Source: Alcaligenaceae bacterium
GTDB taxonomy: Bacteria > Pseudomonadota > Gammaproteobacteria > Burkholderiales > Burkholderiaceae
Length of the DNA stretch: 11,356 bases
NCBI GenBank assembly: GCA_947445495.1
Contig: CANFEI010000014.1
Location: 1 to 11,356 of the forward strand
Direction of reading: 5' to 3'
Notes under the pieces: model-generated
Database searches by the model: none
What the model was told of the DNA's origin: nothing
Seen by the model: only the letters and a program-made list of their open reading frames with translations
Made by a program: the position numbers and the translations under genes
Shown here: positions 1 to 7,387 of the stretch, one piece after another
Numbering within the stretch: position 1 is the first letter of the stretch
Layout of the letters: the number at the start of each line of letters is the position of its first letter

Positions 1-66
1 AGGCATCTCATGCCGTACAGAAGTATTTAGAATACTTTGTTCACTCACTTCGACACATCACTGCGC

Positions 67-2703
67 ATGAACGCTTCCATCGACCCACGCATGAACTCCT
101 GGCTTAACCCATCACCGGATGCGGATAGCGCCGAAACCCGAGAGTGGCACGAGGCCTTTCTTGCCGTGCTCGAACAAGCCGGACCAGAGCGCGCGAAGTA
201 TTTACTTGATGAGCTTGTGCGCACCGCCCACACGGTGAGACTCGGTTGGCATCCCGACCTCAATAGCCCTTATGTCAACACGATCTCGGTTGATCAGCAG
301 CCAGCTTTCCCGGGGGATCTGGCCATCGAGGAGCGCCTTGCCTCCATCATGCGCTGGAACGCTCTGGCGATGGTTGTGCGAGCCAATCAAGCATACGGCG
401 AACTTGGTGGGCATATCGCCAGTTACGCCAGTGCCGCTGATCTATTTGAGACAGGATTCAATCATTTTTTTGAAGCGCGGCGTGGCACCGAGCCAGGGCA
501 ACACCGTGGCGATTTAGTTTTCTTTCAACCACACAGCGCACCCGGTGTCTATGCGCGTGCCTTTCTAGAAGGCCGGCTCAGCGAACAAGACTTAACGCAC
601 TATCGCCAAGAAATTCAAGCCATCCAGCATGGCGCCCAGGGACTCTCTAGCTACCCTCACCCTTGGCTCATGCCAGACTTCTGGCAGTTTCCGACGGGCT
701 CAATGGGGATCGGACCTATTAGCTCGATTTACCACGCACGCTTCATGCGTTATCTGACGCACCGTAATCTACTCGACTGCTCGAGCCGCAAAGTGTGGGG
801 GGTATTTGGCGACGGCGAAATGGATGAGCCAGAATCCATGAGCGCACTCACGCTTGCCGCACGCGAAGGGTTAGACAACCTCGTGTGGGTGGTGAACTGC
901 AATCTGCAGCGCCTCGATGGTCCCGTCCGAGGTAACGGCCGTATCATTGATGAACTAGAAAAACTCTTCATCGGTGCTGGTTGGAACGTCATTAAGCTCA
1001 TATGGGGAAGCGACTGGGACGGACTCTTCGCGCGGGATGTAACGGGCGCCCTCACGCGCGCCTTTGCCAACACCGTCGACGGTCAAATGCAAACCTTCGC
1101 GGCAAAAGATGGGCGCTTCAATCGCGACAACTTCTTTGGACAGAATGAAGAACTCGCGCGCCTCGCGCAAGGCATGACTGATGACCAGATCGATCGACTC
1201 AAACGTGGCGGGCACGATTTAGTCAAGATCCACGCAGCCTACGCCGCAGCGGCTAACCATAAAGACCAGCCAACCGTCATTCTGGCGCACACCAAAAAAG
1301 GCTATGGCATGGGGAGTGCTGGTCAAGGGAAAATGACGACCCACAGCCAAAAGAAATTCGATGACGCCGACTTGATCGAGTTTCGTAATCGCTTCCACTT
1401 GCCCTTAACCGACGAACAGGCCACCTCGCTTAGCTTTTACAAGCCCGCAGCAGACAGCCCCGAAATGAAATATCTACAGACGCAGCGCGAACGTCTCGGC
1501 GGCTATTTACCTAAGCGCGAAACGATTTGTGCACCAATCAATGTTCCTGCCATCGAACAACATAGTGGCTTCGCGCTCAAAGCAGACGGCAAAGAGATGA
1601 GTACGACCATGGCGTTCGTGCGGATGCTGGGCAACTTGCTCAAGGATGCAGAACTCAGTCCCCGTATTGTGCCAATCGTCGCAGACGAAGCGCGCACCTT
1701 TGGCATGGCTAACCTGTTCAAGCAGGTTGGTATTTACTCGAGCGTTGGTCAGCGCTATGCGCCCGAAGACATCGGCTCCGTGCTGAGCTATCGCGAAGCC
1801 TTGGATGGCCAGATTCTTGAAGAAGGGATCTCCGAAGCAGGCGCCATCGCAAGTTGGACGGCGGCCGCCACCAGTTATAGCGTACACGGCTTAGCGATGC
1901 TGCCCTTTTACATTTACTACTCCATGTTTGGCTTTCAGCGGGTCGGCGATCAAATCTGGGCCGCTGCAGATCAACGGCCTCGCGGCTTTTTGCTGGGCGC
2001 CACATCGGGGCGCACCACGCTTGGCGGTGAGGGCTTGCAGCATCAAGATGGGTCAAGCCATCTACATGCCGCAACGATTCCCAACTGCAAGGCCTATGAC
2101 CCCGCCTTTGCCGGCGAAATGGCTGTGATCGTCGACCAAGGCATTCGAGATATGATGATTGAGCAGCGCGATGTTTTTTACTATGTCACGCTCATGAATG
2201 AGAACTACGCACAGCCTAGCCTTCCGGATGGCATCAAAGAAGGAGTGCTAAAAGGCTGCTATCTCTTCAATACATATCGCGCCAAAAAGCAAACCCGTTG
2301 CGTGACACTTTTAGGCTCAGGCGCCATTCTGACTGAAGTCATCAAAGCGGCCGAACAGCTTGCCGCCCAAGGGGTCACCGCCTTTGTCTACAGCATCACT
2401 AGCTGGAGTGAACTCGCACGTGATGGTATTGCATGCGAAGCAGCGATGCTCAATGATGACGCGAACATTGGCTTGCCTTATTTGTACCAACAACTCGAGC
2501 ATAGCGAAGGGCCCATCATTGCGGCGACTGACTATGTACGAGCCCTACCGGAATCCGTACGCGCATATGTGCCCGCCGGCCGTCGCTACTTGACTCTGGG
2601 CACCGATGGTTTCGGCAGAAGCGACACCCGCGCGGAGCTGAGGGCTTATTTTGGTGTGGATGCAGCGACGATCTCACGTGCTGCACTGCGCGCCCTGCGA
2701 TGA
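67..2703 (+). CDS. Pyruvate dehydrogenase E1 component, homodimeric AceE type (probable paralogue)
   Basis: Thiamine-diphosphate enzyme that decarboxylates a 2-oxoacid (pyruvate in the family type) and passes the acyl group to a lipoyl E2. Counting from the ATG at 67 the protein has 878 residues, close to E. coli AceE (887). Visible are the diphosphate/Mg motif GDGEMDEPES at about 248-257 with NCN at 277-279, conserved His about 116 and 156, the inter-domain His about 426 (MTTH), the cofactor-activating Glu about 590 (EEGISEAGA) and QHQDGSSH at about 658-665. The N-terminal E2-contact region is present; the C-terminal tail is shorter than in E. coli. It differs from E. coli at FQPH (FQGH) and DGSSH (DGHSH). 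No aceF or lpd is adjacent, so a second E1, perhaps of the MdeB/2-oxobutyrate type, is plausible. An in-frame TAG at 28-30 shows the 5' end is complete. I prefer ATG 67 over TTG 37; ATG 91 is possible. None has a good SD. Confidence 0.9.
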   Translation: MNASIDPRMNSWLNPSPDADSAETREWHEAFLAVLEQAGPERAKYLLDELVRTAHTVRLGWHPDLNSPYVNTISVDQQPAFPGDLAIEERLASIMRWNALAMVVRANQAYGELGGHIASYASAADLFETGFNHFFEARRGTEPGQHRGDLVFFQPHSAPGVYARAFLEGRLSEQDLTHYRQEIQAIQHGAQGLSSYPHPWLMPDFWQFPTGSMGIGPISSIYHARFMRYLTHRNLLDCSSRKVWGVFGDGEMDEPESMSALTLAAREGLDNLVWVVNCNLQRLDGPVRGNGRIIDELEKLFIGAGWNVIKLIWGSDWDGLFARDVTGALTRAFANTVDGQMQTFAAKDGRFNRDNFFGQNEELARLAQGMTDDQIDRLKRGGHDLVKIHAAYAAAANHKDQPTVILAHTKKGYGMGSAGQGKMTTHSQKKFDDADLIEFRNRFHLPLTDEQATSLSFYKPAADSPEMKYLQTQRERLGGYLPKRETICAPINVPAIEQHSGFALKADGKEMSTTMAFVRMLGNLLKDAELSPRIVPIVADEARTFGMANLFKQVGIYSSVGQRYAPEDIGSVLSYREALDGQILEEGISEAGAIASWTAAATSYSVHGLAMLPFYIYYSMFGFQRVGDQIWAAADQRPRGFLLGATSGRTTLGGEGLQHQDGSSHLHAATIPNCKAYDPAFAGEMAVIVDQGIRDMMIEQRDVFYYVTLMNENYAQPSLPDGIKEGVLKGCYLFNTYRAKKQTRCVTLLGSGAILTEVIKAAEQLAAQGVTAFVYSITSWSELARDGIACEAAMLNDDANIGLPYLYQQLEHSEGPIIAATDYVRALPESVRAYVPAGRRYLTLGTDGFGRSDTRAELRAYFGVDAATISRAALRALR

Positions 2704-3281
2704 CGGCCGAGAGTCGTCCTGCACTCGTGCTCGACGCCTGCGTGATGATGTCAGGCTTACTGCGGCCTTTACTTCTGGATTTGGCCGCTACGGGTCTATT
2801 CGCGCCCTTATGGACCTACAAGATTGGTCAGGAGTGGCAACGCAATGCCGCACGCCTTTGGCAAATCGAACCTCAAGTTCTTGAGTCAGAGTGGCAGCAC
2901 ATGCAGGAACGCTTCCCACAGGCCGATATGGGAGACGTCACGGAGCACGAGGCTCTTCTGAAACACACAGATAAAAAAGATAAGCACGTGGCCGCAGCGG
3001 GCGTAGCTGCCATCGCCAACACCGCTTGTGCCCCGATTAGTGTCGTCACCTGGAACACCAAGGATTTCAGTCGCTCAGAACTACGCCGACAACAGCTAGG
3101 TCTCATCGATCCAGACCGTTTATTCGCACAGTGGTGGCCTACACACGAGCCGCTTTTGCGTCATCATATTGACGCAACGATTCAGACACTCGTCGATAAA
3201 GGTCGGCGCGAGCCAGAGGCGACCGTCGCAATGCTCAAACGTGATCGTCTGTTCAGACTAGCTGGCTGTTACACACGTTAG
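2700..3281 (+). CDS. PIN-domain protein, putative ribonuclease
   Basis: Protein of 193 residues with the layout of a PIN-domain nuclease, a metal-dependent RNase fold. The N-terminal strand holds the first acid (LVLDACV, Asp12). Other candidate metal ligands are Glu45 (GQEWQRN), Asp94 (KKDKHVAAAG) and Asp122 in the late strand VVTWNTKDFS, a typical PIN quartet. Residues 145-193 form a polar, probably helical tail beyond the core. The ATG overlaps the TGA of the preceding E1 gene as ATGA and has no SD of its own, so translation is probably coupled. Most PIN proteins of this size are VapC-like toxins paired with a small antitoxin, but no antitoxin reading frame lies beside this one. It may instead be a housekeeping or regulatory PIN protein. 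The fold is a confident call; the target RNA and biological role are unknown. Confidence 0.72.
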   Translation: MTAESRPALVLDACVMMSGLLRPLLLDLAATGLFAPLWTYKIGQEWQRNAARLWQIEPQVLESEWQHMQERFPQADMGDVTEHEALLKHTDKKDKHVAAAGVAAIANTACAPISVVTWNTKDFSRSELRRQQLGLIDPDRLFAQWWPTHEPLLRHHIDATIQTLVDKGRREPEATVAMLKRDRLFRLAGCYTR

Positions 3282-3304
3282 CACATCGTCATCAGCCCCA
3301 GGCA

Positions 3305-3340
3305 AAGAAAAACCCGCTCGCCTGCAAAGGTGAGCGGGTT
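3305..3340 (-). terminator. Intrinsic terminator of pnp
   Basis: Read on the minus strand, 12-base arms (3340-3329 and 3322-3311) form a stem with one G-U pair around a 6-base loop, followed by a U-rich tail (TTTCTTT after the last pairs). It begins 14 bases after the pnp stop. On the plus strand the tail is not T-rich, so it would stop transcription arriving from the PIN gene only weakly. Confidence 0.88.
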
Positions 3341-3354
3341 TGAGGTATTGCAAT

Positions 3355-5511
3355 TTACTGCTGGGGGACCTCAGGTGCTGCCTCTGGCGTGGGTGCATCG
3401 CCCTGCTGCTCAATTCCACCAATTGCCTTAACAGACAGACGCAGACGGCCTTTATCATCGGCTTCGATCACTTTCACACGCAGGCTTTGACCAACTTTGA
3501 GAACGTCGTTGATGTTAGCGATGCGGTAATTAGCGATCTCAGAGATGTGCAACAACCCATCACGGCCTGGCAAGACCTGAACGATTGCGCCGAAATCCAA
3601 CAGGCGAAGCACGCTGCCTTCGTATTCCTGTCCAACTTCGACATCCGCTGTCAATTCAGTGATCCGACGCTGTGCTTCACGCGCACGATCCAAATCTGCA
3701 CTTGAAATCACGATTGCGCCGTCATCCGAAATATCAATCTGGCAACCCGTTTCTTCGGTCAAGGCACGGATGGTTGCACCACCCTTACCGATCACGTCGC
3801 GGATTTTCTCAGGATTGATCTTCATGGACAGCATGCGTGGTGCAAACTCAGAGAGTTCGGTACGCACACCTTGTGTCGCTTCACGCATCTTCGACAGAAT
3901 ATGCATACGACCGTCGCGCGCTTGCGCTAAGGCCACCTGCATGATTTCTTTGGTGATGCCCTGAATTTTTATATCCATCTGCAAAGCAGTAATACCTTTG
4001 TCGGTACCAGCCACTTTGAAGTCCATATCGCCGAGGTGATCTTCATCACCAAGGATGTCGGTCAGCACAGCGAACTTGCCTGCGTCGAGGATCAGACCCA
4101 TCGCGACACCCGCGACGAGATCTTTAACCGGTACGCCGGCATCCATCATTGCGAGCGAGCCACCGCAGACCGATGCCATTGACGAAGATCCGTTTGACTC
4201 GGTGATTTCAGAAACCAAGCGAATGGTGTACTGAAAGTCTGCGGCTTCTGGCAACAACGGCACAAGCGAACGCTTCGCCAAACGACCATGACCAATTTCA
4301 CGACGCTTCGGTGTACCCACGCGACCTGTTTCGCCTGTCGCGAAAGGTGGCATGTTGTAGTGCATCAAGAAACGATCGCGATACTCGCCCATGAGGGCGT
4401 CGATGATTTGTTCGTTTTGCTTGGTGCCCAGGGTGGCAATCACTAACGCCTGTGTTTCACCACGTGTGAACAACGCGCTACCGTGCACGCGAGGCAATAC
4501 GCCCAAACGAATCGAAATCGGACGCACTGTGCGCGTGTCACGACCATCGATACGTGGCTCGCCAGACAAAATCTGGCTACGCACAATACGGGCTTCAAGG
4601 TCAAACAAAATGTTGTCAACCGTCACGGAATCAGGCTTAGTCGACCCTGCAGCAGCGGCTTCTTCAGCGAGCTTTGCATGCACGTCTGTGTACACCTGAC
4701 GCAGTTGCGTCGTACGTTCTTGCTTTTGACGTGTCTGATAGGCAGCGTTGAGTGGGCCTTGTGCAGTAGCTGTCACCGAAGCGATCAAGGCTTCGTTTTT
4801 AGCAGCAGGTGCCCACACCCAATCCGGCTTGCCGGCTTCGCGCACGAGGTCATGAATCGCACTGATGACGACTTGCATCTGCGTATGGCCAAACACCACG
4901 CCGCCGAGCATAATTTCTTCGGACAGCTGCTGCGCTTCAGATTCAACCATCAACACGGCCGCTTCCGTACCTGCAACGATCAAGTCCATCTGCGAAGTCT
5001 TGAGCTGAGTCGCTGTCGGGTTCACAAGGTACTGACCATCGATATAACCCACGCGGGCCGCACCGATCGGACCATTAAACGGGATGCCTGACACCGCCAG
5101 AGCCGCCGATGCACCAATCATCGCTGGGATATCGGGATCGATCTCGGGGTTGCAAGACAAGACGTGAATGATCACTTGCACTTCGTTATAGAAGCCTTCA
5201 GGGAACAAAGGACGCAACGGACGGTCGATCAAGCGCGACGTCAATGTTTCTTTTTCGGAAGGCTTACCTTCACGCTTGAAGAACCCGCCAGGGATCTTGC
5301 CAGCTGCGTAGGTTTTCTCGATGTAGTCAACAGTCAGCGGGAAAAAGTCCTGGCCTGTTTTTGCATCTTTTTTTGCAACAACCGTTGCAAGCACAACGGT
5401 GTCTTCGATTGTTACCAGCACTGCACCCGATGACTGACGAGCGATTTCGCCAGTTTCGAGCACGACTGTGTGTTGGCCATACTGAAATGATTTGGTCACT
5501 TTGTTAAACAT
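3355..5511 (-). CDS. pnp: Polynucleotide phosphorylase (polyribonucleotide nucleotidyltransferase)
   Basis: Phosphorolytic 3'-to-5' exoribonuclease, a trimer in the cytoplasm and part of the degradosome in many proteobacteria. The 718 residues show the full family order: first RNase PH domain (about 10-145), helical linker (about 150-310), second RNase PH domain (about 325-545), KH domain (about 555-615, GKGG at 575-578) and S1 domain (about 622-695), then an acidic/Pro/Gln tail. GSSSM (441-445) lies in the phosphate-binding region. The acids of [11 protein letters not shown] (Asp489, Asp495, Asp497) form the metal-dependent active site. An SD, AAGGA, sits 10 bases before the ATG. The gene follows rpsO after 99 bases containing a long stem-loop, the same pairing as in E. 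coli, where RNase III cleavage and Pnp itself destabilise the transcript. Its 3' end converges on the PIN gene with a 73-base gap. Confidence 0.98.
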   Translation of the reverse strand: MFNKVTKSFQYGQHTVVLETGEIARQSSGAVLVTIEDTVVLATVVAKKDAKTGQDFFPLTVDYIEKTYAAGKIPGGFFKREGKPSEKETLTSRLIDRPLRPLFPEGFYNEVQVIIHVLSCNPEIDPDIPAMIGASAALAVSGIPFNGPIGAARVGYIDGQYLVNPTATQLKTSQMDLIVAGTEAAVLMVESEAQQLSEEIMLGGVVFGHTQMQVVISAIHDLVREAGKPDWVWAPAAKNEALIASVTATAQGPLNAAYQTRQKQERTTQLRQVYTDVHAKLAEEAAAAGSTKPDSVTVDNILFDLEARIVRSQILSGEPRIDGRDTRTVRPISIRLGVLPRVHGSALFTRGETQALVIATLGTKQNEQIIDALMGEYRDRFLMHYNMPPFATGETGRVGTPKRREIGHGRLAKRSLVPLLPEAADFQYTIRLVSEITESNGSSSMASVCGGSLAMMDAGVPVKDLVAGVAMGLILDAGKFAVLTDILGDEDHLGDMDFKVAGTDKGITALQMDIKIQGITKEIMQVALAQARDGRMHILSKMREATQGVRTELSEFAPRMLSMKINPEKIRDVIGKGGATIRALTEETGCQIDISDDGAIVISSADLDRAREAQRRITELTADVEVGQEYEGSVLRLLDFGAIVQVLPGRDGLLHISEIANYRIANINDVLKVGQSLRVKVIEADDKGRLRLSVKAIGGIEQQGDAPTPEAAPEVPQQ

Positions 5512-5536
5512 GACTATTTATTCCTTACAAATGAAA

Positions 5537-5578
5537 AACCGTGGACGTCGCAGCACGAGTGCCGCATCGACCACGGTT
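5537..5578 (-). promoter_or_regulatory. Long interrupted stem-loop between rpsO and pnp (terminator or RNase III site)
   Basis: On the minus strand two 19-base arms fold symmetrically around a CTCG tetraloop. There are 8 outer pairs (AACCGTGG/CCACGGTT), a T-T mismatch, 2 pairs, an A-A mismatch, and 7 inner pairs including two G-U. The right arm ends in TT and continues TTT before CATTTG, so it resembles an intrinsic terminator. The double-strand length also suits RNase III. A smaller GGGG/CCCC hairpin lies at 5586-5599, between it and the rpsO stop. In E. coli, rpsO is followed by a terminator and the pnp leader by an RNase III stem; here one structure may serve both roles. Confidence 0.75.
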
Positions 5579-5610
5579 GATTCACGGGGAGACTGCCCCA
5601 CAGATTCCGA

Positions 5611-5880
5611 TCACTTGCGCAGACCGAGTTTTTCGATCAGTGCACGATAAGAATCAGGGTTGCGGCCCTTGAGATAATCGAGCAACTTACGACGACGGCT
5701 AACCATGCGAAGCAGGCCGCGACGTGAGTGGTGGTCTTTCAGGTGAGTTTTGAAGTGGTCTGTCAGTTCGTTAATACGAGCAGTCAGTAAAGCCACTTGA
5801 ACTTCGGGTGAACCGGTATCGCCCTGAGCGCGCTGAAACTGCGCAACGATGTCGGATTTTTTAATATCAGCTACGGACAT
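5611..5880 (-). CDS. rpsO: 30S ribosomal protein S15
   Basis: Primary binding protein of the 16S rRNA central domain, contacting helices 20 to 22 and forming part of the B4 bridge to 23S rRNA. The 89 residues match the family's usual length. The typical S15 stretch is clear, running from [20 protein letters not shown] (about 36-55) through [16 protein letters not shown] (56-71), with DTGSPEVQ at 21-28. SD GAGG (5888-5891) lies 7 bases before the ATG. The gene has its own promoter and a leader of about 92 bases with a hairpin just ahead of the SD. In E. coli, S15 represses its own translation by binding a leader pseudoknot; the leader here could do something similar. Confidence 0.98.
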   Translation of the reverse strand: MSVADIKKSDIVAQFQRAQGDTGSPEVQVALLTARINELTDHFKTHLKDHHSRRGLLRMVSRRRKLLDYLKGRNPDSYRALIEKLGLRK

Positions 5881-5886
5881 TTTATG

Positions 5887-5925
5887 ACCTCAGATTACAA
5901 GCGTCAGGGCCGAGGCGCCCAGACG
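5887..5925 (-). promoter_or_regulatory. rpsO leader hairpin with possible SD-sequestering pseudoknot
   Basis: On the minus strand, 9-base arms CGTCTGGGC and GCCCTGACG (5925-5917 and 5910-5902) pair with a single T-T mismatch around the loop GCCTCG (5916-5911). The loop can pair over all six bases, including two terminal G-U pairs, with TGAGGT (5892-5887), which holds the rpsO SD. That would be an H-type pseudoknot closing the ribosome-binding site. The pairing is seen in the sequence; control by S15 is inferred from the known autoregulation of rpsO. Confidence 0.5.
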
Positions 5926-5978
5926 TGAAAGGATTAAAGAGCTTTAAAAACAATACTTTTCATAAGTAGAGCGGCACG

Positions 5979-6009
5979 ATTATAGCTGATTGGCTAAAAT
6001 AACGATCAA
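5979..6009 (-). promoter_or_regulatory. Probable sigma-70 promoter of rpsO-pnp
   Basis: On the minus strand a perfect -10 TATAAT (5984-5979) is preceded by TTGATC (6009-6004), four of six bases of the -35 consensus, with a long 19-base spacer. Transcription would start near 5972, giving a leader of about 92 bases. The leader also holds a short hairpin (TACTT/AAGTA arms, 5954-5968) and a dyad TTAAAG-N2-CTTTAA (5934-5947). Confidence 0.6.
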
Positions 6010-6032
6010 TTCATCTTCAAGGCCAAACCACC

Positions 6033-6575
6033 ATGCCGGTACTCAGTAATATTTTGTGCGCCACTTTTATAAAAAACGCTCACATAACAAGACTTAGTTT
6101 TTTGGTGGGTGCGGCGCTACTGACCGGTTGTGCAAATATGAACACCGTTGCGCCAGGCACACCTTTGACCGAGGTGATCAAAAAGTACGGCAAGCCAGAC
6201 ACCCTCTGCAAGAAAGAAGACGGCACAGAACGCTTGATCTGGTCTGGACAACCCTACGGTCAATTTTCTTGGGGTGGCACAATAACCAAAGATGGCAAAG
6301 TCATCAAGATTGAACAAGTACTCACGGATGAGCAGTTTGAAGTCTTGCGTGTAGGTAAATGGTCAGCCAAACAAGTCGAATGCCAATTTGGACCGCCTGC
6401 TAACACCGACGGCATCGGCAAGGGCAATGAAATTGTCTGGGCCTATCGCTACAAACAATATGATATTTGGCCCTCTATGATGTACGTTTACATGGGCTCA
6501 GATGGCCAACATGTCACGCGCTTTCATCCTGCGCCAGATCCCTTGACCTTGAGCGACAGTCTGTTTCCTATGTAA
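6033..6575 (+). CDS. Outer-membrane-type lipoprotein with two BamE/SmpA-like repeats
   Basis: Protein of 180 residues. It starts with a basic N-terminus, a hydrophobic core (about 21-30) and a lipobox LLTGC, so signal peptidase II would cleave before Cys33; the Asn and Ala after Cys do not suggest an Asp inner-membrane retention signal. The mature part appears to repeat a short module. PLTEVIKKYGKPD ... RLIWSG...TKDGKVIKIEQVLT (about 44-98) is echoed by the second half, VGKWSAKQVECQFGPPA ... VWAYRYKQYD (about 107-150). This 'Gly-Pro/Lys-Pro then Tyr/Trp strand' layout resembles the SmpA/OmlA (BamE) family. SD-like AAGG lies 10 bases upstream of the ATG. It is transcribed away from rpsO and has its own terminator. 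A role in envelope maintenance is inference; no specific function is recognised. Confidence 0.8.
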   Translation: MPVLSNILCATFIKNAHITRLSFLVGAALLTGCANMNTVAPGTPLTEVIKKYGKPDTLCKKEDGTERLIWSGQPYGQFSWGGTITKDGKVIKIEQVLTDEQFEVLRVGKWSAKQVECQFGPPANTDGIGKGNEIVWAYRYKQYDIWPSMMYVYMGSDGQHVTRFHPAPDPLTLSDSLFPM

Positions 6576-6580
6576 GCTCA

Positions 6581-6604
6581 AAGCCGGCCTAAGCCGGCTT
6601 TTTT
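6581..6604 (+). terminator. Intrinsic terminator of the lipoprotein gene
   Basis: Perfect 8-bp stem AAGCCGGC/GCCGGCTT with a CTAA loop and a T6 run (6599-6604), starting 5 bases after the lipoprotein stop. The T-run overlaps the TAA stop of pssA, which converges from the other strand. On the minus strand the tail is only TTTGAG, so termination of pssA there would be weaker. Confidence 0.9.
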
Positions 6605-7370
6605 ATCGCTGTTGACGCGTAGCGGACAACTGACCTTGGCGACGCCAACGCCACAACCAAACACCCCACCCTGATAAACCATAAATTACGAATAACGCAA
6701 ACAGCACAACAGGAGGGTCGCTCGAAATAAATACAAAACCAGCGACGAATACCAAAATGACCCAAAACGGCACGCTACGACCCAACGCAAACGACTTGCC
6801 GCTATAAAACGGCAAATTAGTCACCATCGCAATGCCGCAGTACAGGGTCAGCACAAAAGAAGTCCACGCTAGAAATTCGCGAGGAACCTGCAACCGATTA
6901 TCCACAACGAGCCACACAAAACCAGCGATTAATGCCCCGGCGGCCGGGCTAGGAAGGCCTTGAAAGAAACGCTTGTCTACCACAGCGAGATTAGTATTGA
7001 AGCGTGCAAGGCGAAGGGCCGCTCCGGCAACATACACGAACGCCGCAAGCCAGCCCCAGCGCCCGAGGTCGTGCAGCATCCATTCGTACATCACAAGCGC
7101 TGGCGCAACGCCAAATGACGTCATGTCAGAGAGGGAATCGTATTGCTCACCGAACGCCGACGTGGTGTTAGTCAAGCGGGCGACACGGCCATCCATCCCA
7201 TCCAGCACCAAGGCACAAAAGATTGCGATCGCGGCCATCTCAAAGCGCCCATTCATCGCCTGGACTACGGCATAAAAACCTGCAAACAACGCCGCAGTCG
7301 TAAAGGCGTTGGGTAGTAGATAAATGCCGCGATGGCGTTGCTCGGGGTCGCGCATTGGATTATTAGCCAT
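6603..7370 (-). CDS. pssA: CDP-diacylglycerol--serine O-phosphatidyltransferase
   Basis: Integral membrane enzyme that makes phosphatidylserine from CDP-diacylglycerol and serine. The 255 residues contain the complete CDP-alcohol phosphatidyltransferase signature D-G-x2-A-R-x8-G-x3-D-x3-D, read as Asp60, Gly61, Ala64, Arg65, Gly74, Asp78 and Asp82. Several hydrophobic segments follow (about 20-55, 86-118, 140-155, 167-185, 200-245), as expected for the multi-span type rather than the E. coli phospholipase-D-like type. The C-terminus is basic. The gene follows psd by 17 bases and is surely co-transcribed with it. The SD (GAGG) lies within a self-complementary 10-mer, GAGGCGCCTC (7372-7381), just before the ATG. 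Confidence 0.96.
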   Translation of the reverse strand: MANNPMRDPEQRHRGIYLLPNAFTTAALFAGFYAVVQAMNGRFEMAAIAIFCALVLDGMDGRVARLTNTTSAFGEQYDSLSDMTSFGVAPALVMYEWMLHDLGRWGWLAAFVYVAGAALRLARFNTNLAVVDKRFFQGLPSPAAGALIAGFVWLVVDNRLQVPREFLAWTSFVLTLYCGIAMVTNLPFYSGKSFALGRSVPFWVILVFVAGFVFISSDPPVVLFALFVIYGLSGWGVWLWRWRRQGQLSATRQQR

Positions 7371-7387
7371 GGAGGCGCCTCAAAATT

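Noticed and set aside
28..33. TAGAAT as a -10 box for the E1 gene
   Set aside because: No matching -35 at a suitable distance within the few bases available upstream.
37..66. TTG start for the E1 protein
   Set aside because: Adds ten residues with no family similarity and no SD; the ATG at 67 is closer to the expected N-terminus, though its SD is also poor.
1507..1887. 126-residue minus-strand frame in the E1 gene
   Set aside because: Shadow of a strongly conserved coding region; no start signal or domain.
4483..5091. 202-residue plus-strand open frame inside pnp
   Set aside because: It lies wholly antisense to the conserved pnp frame, has no recognisable domain or SD, and is rich in Arg/His/Cys as expected of a shadow frame.
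7372..7381. Self-complementary GAGGCGCCTC at the pssA SD as a regulatory hairpin
   Set aside because: A perfect palindrome without a spacer leaves at most a 3-bp stem with a 4-base loop, too weak to call.
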